Shown piece after piece: positions 43,134 to 50,501 of a stretch of 64,000 nt of DNA. The stretch's first letter is position 1. Each line of letters opens with the position of its first letter. Below the pieces are notes generated by a model that did not search any database, was not told where the DNA came from, and was given only the letters and a program-made list of their open reading frames with translations. The position numbers were made by a program, and so were the translations under genes. This DNA is from Chloroflexota bacterium (GTDB lineage: Bacteria; Chloroflexota; UBA6077; FW602-bin22): the NCBI GenBank assembly GCA_004297775.1, contig SCUE01000035.1, forward strand, positions 1 to 64,000. The letters are read 5' to 3'.

Positions 43134-44921
43134 ATGTCAATGACCCGATATCAGCGGATCACCCGAGTTGCGAGCCGCGCCCTCATCGGCGTGCTGGCGA
43201 TTGGCCTCGTGCTTGGCCTCGTGCCGGCCGCGACGGCCGCGCGCGAAGATGCCACGATCGAGCCGGCGCTCGCCGCCGCGATCGCGCTCAATCCCAAGAA
43301 GACGTATCGGGTCATCGTCCAAGCCGAGCCGTCCAAGCGGGATTCGGATCGCTCCGCGGACCGTGAGCGCGTGGGCAAGGAGATTGAGAAGGACGACGCG
43401 GGCGACCGCGGCCGGGTCCGCCATACGCTGGGTCTCATCAACGGGTTCGCGGCGGATCTGACCGGCAAGCGGATTCTCAAGCTCGCCAAGACGACGGGCG
43501 TCAAGGCGATCTCAGGCGACCACCTCGTCAAGATGTCGGCCGACACCGGGACGCTCGCTATATCGATCACGGACACGACATCGACGGTCGCCGTCAAAAG
43601 CATGCAAACGTTGGTCGCGCAGGCGCCATCGACCTGGAGCCAGTTCGGTTCGGCCGGGCAGGGAGTCACCGTCGCGGTGCTCGACAGCGGCATCGCGCCG
43701 AACCCGGAGCTCGACGCCGCGTTCGGCATTGACCTGACGACCGGTGGAACGTCGCTCAGCGACGCCGGCGGTCACGGCACGCACGTGGCCGGCATCATCG
43801 GCGGCAGCGGATCACAGCTCGGCGGCAAGTACAAGGGCGCCAGCCCGAGCGCGCGGGTCCTCTCCGTCAAGGTGACGAGCGACACCGGCGCGGCGACGTA
43901 CTCCAGCATCATCAAGGGCCTCCAGTGGGTCGTGGCGAACCGCAAGATCCAGAACATCCGGGTCGTAAACCTGTCAGTGGGCGCCACGGCATCGACGTCG
44001 TACAAGAATGACCCGCTCGCGGCCGCGGTCGAGATGACCTGGTTCAGCGGCGTCGTCGTCGTAGCGTCGGCCGGCAATTCTGGCTCGGCGGCTGGGACGA
44101 TCACCGTGCCGGGCAACGATCCGTTCATCATCACCGTCGGCGCTTCTAACCAGAAGAACACCGTCGATCTGATCGATGACGTGATCCCGAGCTGGTCGTC
44201 ACGCGGACCGACCGCCTATGACAGCCTTCAGAAGCCCGATGTCGTCGCGGGCGGCAACCGCGTGATTTCGCTGCGATCGCCTGGCTCGTACATCGAGACC
44301 GTCCTCGGCATCGGACGAATCGTCGACCAGTACTACCTACGACTGTCCGGCACGTCGATGGCGGCGCCGGTCGTGTCCGGCGTCGCGGCGATGATCCTGA
44401 GCGCGAACCCGAGCCTTTCGCCGAATCAGGTCAAGAGCATCATCCTTTCGACGGCGAAGCCGTACACGAACATCGGCGTGAACACGCAGGGCGCCGGCTC
44501 GGTCGATGGCCTGGCGGCCGTTCAACTTGCCCGTAGCGGCGCCGCGATCGCACCGGCCAACCGCGGAGCGGTGCCAAGCAGCGTCTTCGCGCGGTCGATC
44601 TACACGCTGGCGTACGGCGCGCCGTTGATCTGGCGCGATTCGGCCTACCAGAGTGGTGCCTGGGACTCGGCGTCGTGGGACAGCCTCCTGTGGAACAGCG
44701 CCGCCTGGGAAAACCTCTGCTGGGAGTGCATCAACTGGTCGTCGGCCGCCTGGACCAGCGTGAGCTGGGAGAGCCTGACCGGCTGGGCCAGTGGGTCCTG
44801 GGGTTCGGGATCGTGGGACAGCGGGTCCTGGGATTCGGGATCGTGGGACAGCGGATCCTGGGACTCCGGCGCGTGGGATAGCGGCCAGTGGGACTCCGCT
44901 CTCCTGAGCGACGAGGAATAG
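43134..44921 (+). CDS. secreted subtilisin-like protease with Trp-Asp-Ser repeat tail
   Basis: A 595-residue S8 serine protease. It has a signal peptide (ALIGVLAIGLVLGLVPAATA), an inhibitor-type propeptide (KKTYRVIVQAEPSK region) and a catalytic triad of Asp184 (VAVLDSGI), His214 (GGHGTHVAG) and Ser408 (LSGTSMAAPV). The last 90 residues are SW-D-S repeats. These tails occur on exported subtilases of Chloroflexota and Actinobacteria and may bind the cell surface. GGGAGAG precedes the ATG at 43134. It is followed 49 nt later by an HD-GYP gene. Confidence 0.94.
   Translation: MSMTRYQRITRVASRALIGVLAIGLVLGLVPAATAAREDATIEPALAAAIALNPKKTYRVIVQAEPSKRDSDRSADRERVGKEIEKDDAGDRGRVRHTLGLINGFAADLTGKRILKLAKTTGVKAISGDHLVKMSADTGTLAISITDTTSTVAVKSMQTLVAQAPSTWSQFGSAGQGVTVAVLDSGIAPNPELDAAFGIDLTTGGTSLSDAGGHGTHVAGIIGGSGSQLGGKYKGASPSARVLSVKVTSDTGAATYSSIIKGLQWVVANRKIQNIRVVNLSVGATASTSYKNDPLAAAVEMTWFSGVVVVASAGNSGSAAGTITVPGNDPFIITVGASNQKNTVDLIDDVIPSWSSRGPTAYDSLQKPDVVAGGNRVISLRSPGSYIETVLGIGRIVDQYYLRLSGTSMAAPVVSGVAAMILSANPSLSPNQVKSIILSTAKPYTNIGVNTQGAGSVDGLAAVQLARSGAAIAPANRGAVPSSVFARSIYTLAYGAPLIWRDSAYQSGAWDSASWDSLLWNSAAWENLCWECINWSSAAWTSVSWESLTGWASGSWGSGSWDSGSWDSGSWDSGSWDSGAWDSGQWDSALLSDEE
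44636..44912 (+). repeat. tandem repeats encoding W-[DEN]-S units
   Basis: About 15 short units encode patterns such as SWDSGSWDSGSWDSG and AWDSASWDS. The best-conserved part (about 44790-44900) repeats a 15-bp block of the type GGATCGTGGGACAGC. The Trp spacing of mostly five residues suggests a beta-type surface structure. Confidence 0.85.
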
Positions 44922-44970
44922 GGCGAGGGACGAGATGGGACGGAATTCTTCGGGAAAGGAGGGGGCGACG

Positions 44971-46863
44971 ATGGAACGACTGAATGCGATGGCGATACGA
45001 AACGCGCTGGTTTGGCCGTTCGTCTACGGCGTCTCCCTCGCGGGTCTGGCCACGATCGGCGCAAGCGCCGTGCGCGCGGTCGACCTCCCCCAGTCTCAGC
45101 TCCTCGAGGTCGGCCTGTTCTTCGTGCTCTGCGCGATCGCCCAGGTCATGCCAGTCCCCCTGTTCCGCAACAGTTCGATGTCCGTGAACTTTGCAATCGC
45201 CATCGCGGCGATGGTCTACCTCGGCCCGGCCGCCGGCGTCATCGCCAACATCGGTGGCGGCCTGGTGATGGGCTTCCGCCCGCGCCGCAAGCCGTTCCAC
45301 AAGGCGCTGTACAACGTCGCACAACTCGCCCTCGCGACCGGGCTCGCCGGGATCATCTACGTGACGCTCGGCGGGCAGATCCGCCCGACATCGTTCGAGT
45401 GGTCGAACGTCGGTCCGGCGGTCGTCGCCATAACGGCGTACTTCTTCGTCAACACCGGTCTGCTCGCGGCGGCCATCGCGATGACCGGAAACGCGACGCT
45501 GACGAGCGTCTGGGGCCTCAACTACCGATGGCTGGCTCCGAACTTCGTTGGCCTCGGTCTGGTCGGCTTCGGAATGGCATCGGCCGTCGCCGCGGTCGGG
45601 TTACTCGGCCTGTCGATCTTCCTGATTCCGCTCGTGATGGCCTGGTACAGCTTCAAGCTGTATATGGCCAAGACCGAGGAAGTGCGCCATCGCAACGACG
45701 AGCTCCGCCTCACGAACGCGCAGCTCGATGTCGCGAACGCTCGCCTGACGCAACGCGTCACCGAACTGAGCGCGCTGAACCGGATCGGACTCAGCATGAA
45801 CGGCTCACTCGACCTGGCGGATGTGCTGGGCGAGATCCTCGATTCGTCGATGCGGTTGGTTCCGGGTCAGGGCGCGGCGGTTGCGCTGGCCGACCCGAAC
45901 AGCGGTCGAATACGCGTCGCCAACGCGGTCGGGTTCTCGACCGAGGCGGCCGCGGCTCTGCAAGCCTATGACGGACCGATGGTCCGGGCTTTCGAGACCG
46001 ACTCCGTGGTCGCGATCGCCGATACGGTCGAGGCCGGCGAAGGTACCCTGGCCAACGAAGACATTCGTGCCATCCTGGCGGTGCCGCTCCACTTCGGCGG
46101 GCGCGTCGGTGGCGTGTTCGTCGTCAGCTACGCGACCGTCCGCGACTTCGGCGCGGACGAAGTGCTCCTGCTCTCCACGCTGGCGCAGCAAGCCTCGACT
46201 GCCGTTCACAACGCTCGTCTCTACCAGGAGATCGAGCAGAGCTACCTGAGCACCATCCAGGCGATGGTCACGGCGGTCGAGGGTCGCGAGCAGTATGCGC
46301 CGGGCCACGCCGATCGCATCCGCTCCTACGCCATCGCGACCGCGACGGCGCTGGGCCTCGAACAGCGCCAGACCGCGACGCTCGAGACGGCCGCGATGTT
46401 CCACGATATCGGCCACATCGGCGTGCCGGAGACGGTCCTCTCGAAGGCTGGCGAGCTCACGACGAGCGAGTGGGAAACCGTTCGCAAGCATCCGATGCTC
46501 GGCGCGTCGATCTTGAAGCAGGTTCCGCGGATGGAGGCAGTCGTGCCGGTCATCCTGCAGCACCACGAGCGGTTCGACGGCCAGGGTTACCCGAACGGGA
46601 CGCTCGGCAACGACATCAATCCGCTGGCCCAGATCCTCGCCGTCGCCGACGCCTTCGAAGCGATGACGAACGCGCGTCCGCACCGCCCCGCGATGTCGGT
46701 CGAGGCGGCGCTGGCCGAGATTCAGCAAAGCGCCGGCACGCAGTTCGCCCCGCGCGTGGCTGAGGCGTTCGTCAAGGCGATGGCGCGCGAGACCGTCAAG
46801 GTCGGCGCACGGGAGCCGGCTCTGGTCGGCGCAAGCGCGCCCGCCAATCGCGCCCGCCGGTAG
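44971..46863 (+). CDS. membrane GAF HD-GYP cyclic-di-GMP phosphodiesterase
   Basis: A 630-residue signalling protein. About seven N-terminal membrane spans (residues 10-220) form an MASE-like sensor. A coiled coil follows (RHRNDELRLTNAQLDVANAR), then a GAF domain (about 270-420) and an intact HD-GYP domain with HADRIRSYA, FHDIGHIG and HHERFDGQGYPNG. It should hydrolyse cyclic-di-GMP in response to a membrane or ligand signal. AAGGAGG lies 8 nt before ATG 44971, preferred over the ATG at 44935. It lies just downstream of the protease and 4 bp before another HD-GYP gene. Confidence 0.93.
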   Translation: MERLNAMAIRNALVWPFVYGVSLAGLATIGASAVRAVDLPQSQLLEVGLFFVLCAIAQVMPVPLFRNSSMSVNFAIAIAAMVYLGPAAGVIANIGGGLVMGFRPRRKPFHKALYNVAQLALATGLAGIIYVTLGGQIRPTSFEWSNVGPAVVAITAYFFVNTGLLAAAIAMTGNATLTSVWGLNYRWLAPNFVGLGLVGFGMASAVAAVGLLGLSIFLIPLVMAWYSFKLYMAKTEEVRHRNDELRLTNAQLDVANARLTQRVTELSALNRIGLSMNGSLDLADVLGEILDSSMRLVPGQGAAVALADPNSGRIRVANAVGFSTEAAAALQAYDGPMVRAFETDSVVAIADTVEAGEGTLANEDIRAILAVPLHFGGRVGGVFVVSYATVRDFGADEVLLLSTLAQQASTAVHNARLYQEIEQSYLSTIQAMVTAVEGREQYAPGHADRIRSYAIATATALGLEQRQTATLETAAMFHDIGHIGVPETVLSKAGELTTSEWETVRKHPMLGASILKQVPRMEAVVPVILQHHERFDGQGYPNGTLGNDINPLAQILAVADAFEAMTNARPHRPAMSVEAALAEIQQSAGTQFAPRVAEAFVKAMARETVKVGAREPALVGASAPANRARR

Positions 46864-46867
46864 GGCG

Positions 46868-47974
46868 ATGACCGGCGGCGCGATAATGAGCGCCGTGACA
46901 CCTCGCGAGGCTTTGACGAGCGTTCCGCTGTTCCGGCGGCTCAAGCGGCCGCACATCGAAGCCGTGCTCGATGTGGCGGTCGTCCGGAAGGCTCGGGCCG
47001 GCGTGACCTTGCAGCAGCAGGACGAAACCGGCCAAGCGATGTTCGTTTTCCTGAGTGGAAGCGCTCGGGGAGAGATCTCCGGCCAGACCAACCGCCGAGT
47101 ATTTCGGCAGGGTGACTACGTGGGTGAGCTTGCGCTGCTGGAGCCAGCGCCGGCGACCTGGACAATCGTCACCGAGGAACCGACCGAAGTCCTCACGCTC
47201 ACCCAGGTGCAAATGGCCAGCCTGATGCGCGCGGATCCCGAGTTGGCCATTGCGATCGCGCGCGAGGTTAGCCGTCTCGCACGATCGGCGGTCGTACACA
47301 CCGATGACGGTGACCTGAGGCGTATGCAGGCTCAAATGCTCCTGTATGCCGAGGATCTCAAGCGAATCTACGATGACGAGCGCGAGCGGTCGGCCGAACT
47401 GCGCGATTCGCTCATGGACACGATTCGAATTCTGGTCAACACGCTTGAGTCGCGCGATCCGCGGCAAGTCGGCCACGGCGGTCGCGTCGCACGGTACGCC
47501 CAGGCCCTGGCGATGCGAATCGGATGGGACGTCGATCGATCGGTCCAGGCCGCGATCGGCGGACTCATCCACGATATTGGTCTGGTCGGCGTGCGCGATG
47601 ACATCGCGCGGAAGCGCGGGCCAATGGATCGCAAGGAGATTGCCGAGCTCCGACAGCATCCCGAGATCGGTGCGCGACTCCTCCGCGGCATCAATTCGCT
47701 CGAGCCACTCATCCCGTACGTCCTCTACCACCACGAGAACTTCGACGGCACGGGATATCCGGAGCGCCGGCGGGGCCAGGACATTCCCATTGAGGCGCGC
47801 CTTGTCGCGGTGGCGGACGCCTTCGATGATCTCCGCGCGTCGCAACCGCCCGGCGACACGACCGCGACCGACGAAGCCCTTCAGTCGCTCCGATTGATGG
47901 GAGTGGACCGGCTCGACCCTGAACTGGTGCTCGGTTTCGTCGACGCCTATCGGGCCGGCGACATCATCGTGTAG
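46868..47974 (+). CDS. cyclic-nucleotide-binding HD-GYP phosphodiesterase
   Basis: A 368-residue protein. Residues about 15-130 are a cNMP-binding/Crp-type sensor barrel (VPLFRRLKRPHIEAVL, then RQGDYVGELALLEP). The HD-GYP domain follows with GHGGRVARYA, IHDIGLVGV and HHENFDGTGYPERRRG, all metal ligands present. It starts 4 bp after the preceding HD-GYP gene, so the two are co-transcribed. The pair would integrate nucleotide and membrane signals into cyclic-di-GMP degradation. The 3' end overlaps the convergent regulator gene by 11 nt. Confidence 0.92.
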   Translation: MTGGAIMSAVTPREALTSVPLFRRLKRPHIEAVLDVAVVRKARAGVTLQQQDETGQAMFVFLSGSARGEISGQTNRRVFRQGDYVGELALLEPAPATWTIVTEEPTEVLTLTQVQMASLMRADPELAIAIAREVSRLARSAVVHTDDGDLRRMQAQMLLYAEDLKRIYDDERERSAELRDSLMDTIRILVNTLESRDPRQVGHGGRVARYAQALAMRIGWDVDRSVQAAIGGLIHDIGLVGVRDDIARKRGPMDRKEIAELRQHPEIGARLLRGINSLEPLIPYVLYHHENFDGTGYPERRRGQDIPIEARLVAVADAFDDLRASQPPGDTTATDEALQSLRLMGVDRLDPELVLGFVDAYRAGDIIV

Positions 47975-48350
47975 TCGGCCCGCCGCGAGATCCGAGGACC
48001 TGATCGACCTTCCGAAGGAGCGTCAGCGGACTGAACGGCTTCGTGAAGTAGTCGTCGGCGCCGAGCCGCTTGGCGCGCGCGCGATCGGCGTCGGCGCCAA
48101 GCGCGGTCAGCATCACGATCGAGATGCCGCGTGTTTCGGGATCGGACTTGAGCGCCTGGCAGACGGCGAATCCGTCCATTACGGGCATGTTGATGTCGAG
48201 GAAGATGATGTCGGGACGCTGCGCGCGAGCCGTCGCCAGCCCTTCACCACCGTCGGCCGCCTGCAACAATCTGTCGCCGGAGCTTTCGATCGTGACGGCC
48301 ACGAGTTCGCGGATCATGTCGTCGTCGTCGACGAGCAGAATGGTTCGCAG
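47964..48350 (-). CDS. single-domain response regulator, CTG start
   Basis: A 128-residue receiver domain. It has an acidic pocket (LLVDDDD), phospho-acceptor Asp52 (FLDINMP) and Lys104 (FTKPFSP). The first in-frame ATG would cut off the first beta strand and acidic pocket. In frame back to a TAA there is no ATG, GTG or TTG, but CTG 48348-48350 has GGAGG 8 nt upstream. CTG is therefore the likely start. There is no output domain, so it acts by protein contact, perhaps with the adjacent HD-GYP proteins or kinase fragment. Confidence 0.85.
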   Translation of the reverse strand: MRTILLVDDDDMIRELVAVTIESSGDRLLQAADGGEGLATARAQRPDIIFLDINMPVMDGFAVCQALKSDPETRGISIVMLTALGADADRARAKRLGADDYFTKPFSPLTLLRKVDQVLGSRGGPTTR

Positions 48351-48443
48351 GGTGTCGGCCTCCGCGCGATGCGCCCACCCATGTTAGTGGCCGCGCGCAT
48401 CTCCCTGGGGAATGTGACGACTCCCGTCGCAATCGCGGCGCGG

Positions 48444-48449
48444 TAGACT
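48444..48449 (+). promoter_or_regulatory. -10 element of leaderless promoter
   Basis: TAGACT ends 7 nt before the ATG of the kinase-fragment gene at 48457, and no SD is present. Confidence 0.5.
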
Positions 48450-48456
48450 CACCGCT

Positions 48457-49317
48457 ATGAGCGATCCAGCGGAGTTGATTGCCTGGACTCGGCTCCGGCA
48501 CGCGATCCTGTCGACGGCCGCGCTCCTGACACGGCAGTCGCGCGCCGCGCTGGTGCGCGATGACTACCTGTCGATCTGGCCCTGTGGATTGCTCGATCGG
48601 CCGGCGATCGACGCGATCCGCGCCGCCGCGGCGACCGAGGATGTCTCCCGTGGAACAGTCGCGGTGCGCGGCGGCCGTTTCGGCGTTGGGTGGGTGACCG
48701 GGTTCGAGGAAGCCGAGGGTGCGCTGATGGTGATTGGCGATCGCGAGGATCCACGTCTGGGACCGCGCGAGCAGGCCCTCCTGGTGGCGTTGGCTCGGCG
48801 CGTCGTCGAGGCGCTTGAGGGCATCGGCGATCCGGACTGGATGCCGCCGACCGCGCGAATGGTAGCCCTGGACGATGCGCGAAGCATTCGATCGACGATG
48901 GCGAGCCTGGCGCGTGCGCCGATGCCGCATGCCTCGCTTCCGAGGGGACATGACCTGGCTCTGAGCGCGGTCGGCGTCGGCGTGCGCGGCGGTCAATCGT
49001 GGCTGGTTCTGGGTCCGGCCGCGGACGGTTGTCGGCCACTCGTCGCGTTTGAGGGCCAGGAGAACCGGTATGCCCGCTTTCTGGCGTCCGCCCTCGGCGT
49101 CGGGATCCACGAGATGGGCGGTCCGTTGACGTCCCTTCAGGGGCACGCCGAACTGCTGCTCGATTTGATACCGGCGAACGGCGATCCTCGCCAGAGTCGA
49201 TTCGCGTCGACGATTCGCTCCGACGCGGTTCGCCTCGGCGCGACGGTCGAGAATCTGCGAGGTCTGGCACGACTGCACCTCGGGGATATCGCGGTACACG
49301 CGACGTGTCGAGCGTGA
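48457..49317 (+). CDS. HisKA-only sensor kinase fragment or phosphotransfer protein
   Basis: A 286-residue protein. Residues about 1-215 look like one or two GAF-like sensor domains (WVTGFEEAEGALMVIGDRED). The end carries a histidine-kinase dimerisation/phospho-acceptor H-box (GIHEMGGPLTSLQGHAELL) and the second helix. It stops there, and no ATP-binding domain (N, G1, G2 boxes) follows. It may be a degraded kinase or a phosphotransfer protein phosphorylated in trans. It overlaps the following receiver gene, so they probably form a pair. Confidence 0.75.
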   Translation: MSDPAELIAWTRLRHAILSTAALLTRQSRAALVRDDYLSIWPCGLLDRPAIDAIRAAAATEDVSRGTVAVRGGRFGVGWVTGFEEAEGALMVIGDREDPRLGPREQALLVALARRVVEALEGIGDPDWMPPTARMVALDDARSIRSTMASLARAPMPHASLPRGHDLALSAVGVGVRGGQSWLVLGPAADGCRPLVAFEGQENRYARFLASALGVGIHEMGGPLTSLQGHAELLLDLIPANGDPRQSRFASTIRSDAVRLGATVENLRGLARLHLGDIAVHATCRA

Positions 49318-49691
49318 GTGCGCCTCGCATCCTCGTGATCGAGGATGATCCGAGCGTCATCAGCGTCGTCGAGTTCGTCCTCGACATGGCTGGTTTCGAC
49401 GCCGTGTTCGCCGGCGATGGTGGCACCGGTGTCGCCTCGGCGCGGCAAACACGCCCGGCGGTCATCTTGCTCGATCTCGGCATTCCGGTCCTGGATGGTT
49501 ACGGCGTCTGCGCGGCCCTGGCCGAGGATCCGGCGACGGCGGCGATTCCGATCGTCCTGATGACCGGGACGGCCGAGTCGGCCAGCAGTGAACGTCTGGC
49601 GAAGTTCCCAATTCGCGATGTGATCGTCAAGCCGTTCAGTCCGAAGGATCTGCTCGCGCGCGTCCAGATTCTCGTCGGCTCCGGAGGCTGA
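49305..49691 (+). CDS. single-domain response regulator
   Basis: A 128-residue receiver domain with VIEDD, phospho-acceptor Asp57 (LLDLGIP) and Lys109 (VIVKPFSP). There is no output domain. GTG 49305 gives the longest protein; GTG 49314 overlaps the upstream TGA as GTGA and may be the real coupled start. Its tight link with the HisKA-only protein suggests a phosphorelay pair. Confidence 0.88.
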   Translation: MSSVSAPRILVIEDDPSVISVVEFVLDMAGFDAVFAGDGGTGVASARQTRPAVILLDLGIPVLDGYGVCAALAEDPATAAIPIVLMTGTAESASSERLAKFPIRDVIVKPFSPKDLLARVQILVGSGG

Positions 49692-49713
49692 CCTCGACGG
49701 ACGGACGGGCGCC

Positions 49714-50424
49714 CTACGTTTGTTCGAGTTCCAATGCCAGCGTGTAGCCGAAGCCGCGAACCGTCTGTATGTACGTCGGCTTGGCCGGCTCGGGCTCGAT
49801 CTTCTGCCGCAGCCGGTTGATGTTGACCCGAACCAGATCCATCGCTTCCTTGTCGGTCATGTCGTACCCGTAGGTCGATTTCACGAGCGCGCGCGCCGAA
49901 ACCGTCTCGCCCGGCCGCGCGGCCAGCGAGGCGAGCAGGCGGAACTCGGTCGGCGTCAGTTTCGCGTCCGTACCGTCGACCGTGACTTCGCGACGCTTGA
50001 AGTCGATCTCGATCGGACCGAGCCGCGCCGACGTGGAGGGAAGAACCTCGCCGACCGATCCGCGACGCAGCAGCGCCTTGACGCGGACGATCAATTCGCG
50101 CGGACCGAACGGCTTGGTCAGGTAATCGTCAGCCCCTCGTTCGAAACCCTCGACCTTGTCCGACTCCGCCGATCGCGAAGTCAGCATCAGAATGGGTACC
50201 GATGACTGCATGCGGATGCGGTGTACCGCCTCGAATCCCGCCACATTCGGCATCATAACGTCAAGAATGATCAGGGCCGGGCCATGCGATTGCGCTTTGG
50301 CGACGCCATCCGCGCCATCGACGGCCGAGATGACCTCGTGCCCCTCTCGTTGAAGCAAATGGGAGAGGAGACTTCGTATGCTCTCGTCGTCGTCGACAAC
50401 CAGTATTCGCGCCACGGCCTGCAT
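49714..50424 (-). CDS. OmpR/PhoB-type response regulator
   Basis: A 236-residue two-component regulator. The receiver has VVDDDE, Asp55 (LIILDVMMP) and Lys104 (YLTKPFGP). The C-terminal winged-helix DNA-binding domain contains LTPTEFRLLASLAARPGE and RQKIEPEPAKPTYIQTVRGF. It would regulate transcription when phosphorylated, perhaps by the kinase at 52893. It diverges from the LuxR-type regulator at 50502. The start is ATG 50424. Confidence 0.93.
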   Translation of the reverse strand: MQAVARILVVDDDESIRSLLSHLLQREGHEVISAVDGADGVAKAQSHGPALIILDVMMPNVAGFEAVHRIRMQSSVPILMLTSRSAESDKVEGFERGADDYLTKPFGPRELIVRVKALLRRGSVGEVLPSTSARLGPIEIDFKRREVTVDGTDAKLTPTEFRLLASLAARPGETVSARALVKSTYGYDMTDKEAMDLVRVNINRLRQKIEPEPAKPTYIQTVRGFGYTLALELEQT

Positions 50425-50501
50425 GCTATGTGGTTTTGGCTCCGTTCTGAAATGGTTCTGTCACCAGTCAGGCATACGAACTTGACGAAGATCACCCAAG
50501 C

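Noticed and set aside
44935-44970. Upstream ATG as start of the membrane HD-GYP gene
   Set aside because: It has no ribosome site, whereas ATG 44971 has AAGGAGG at 8-nt spacing.
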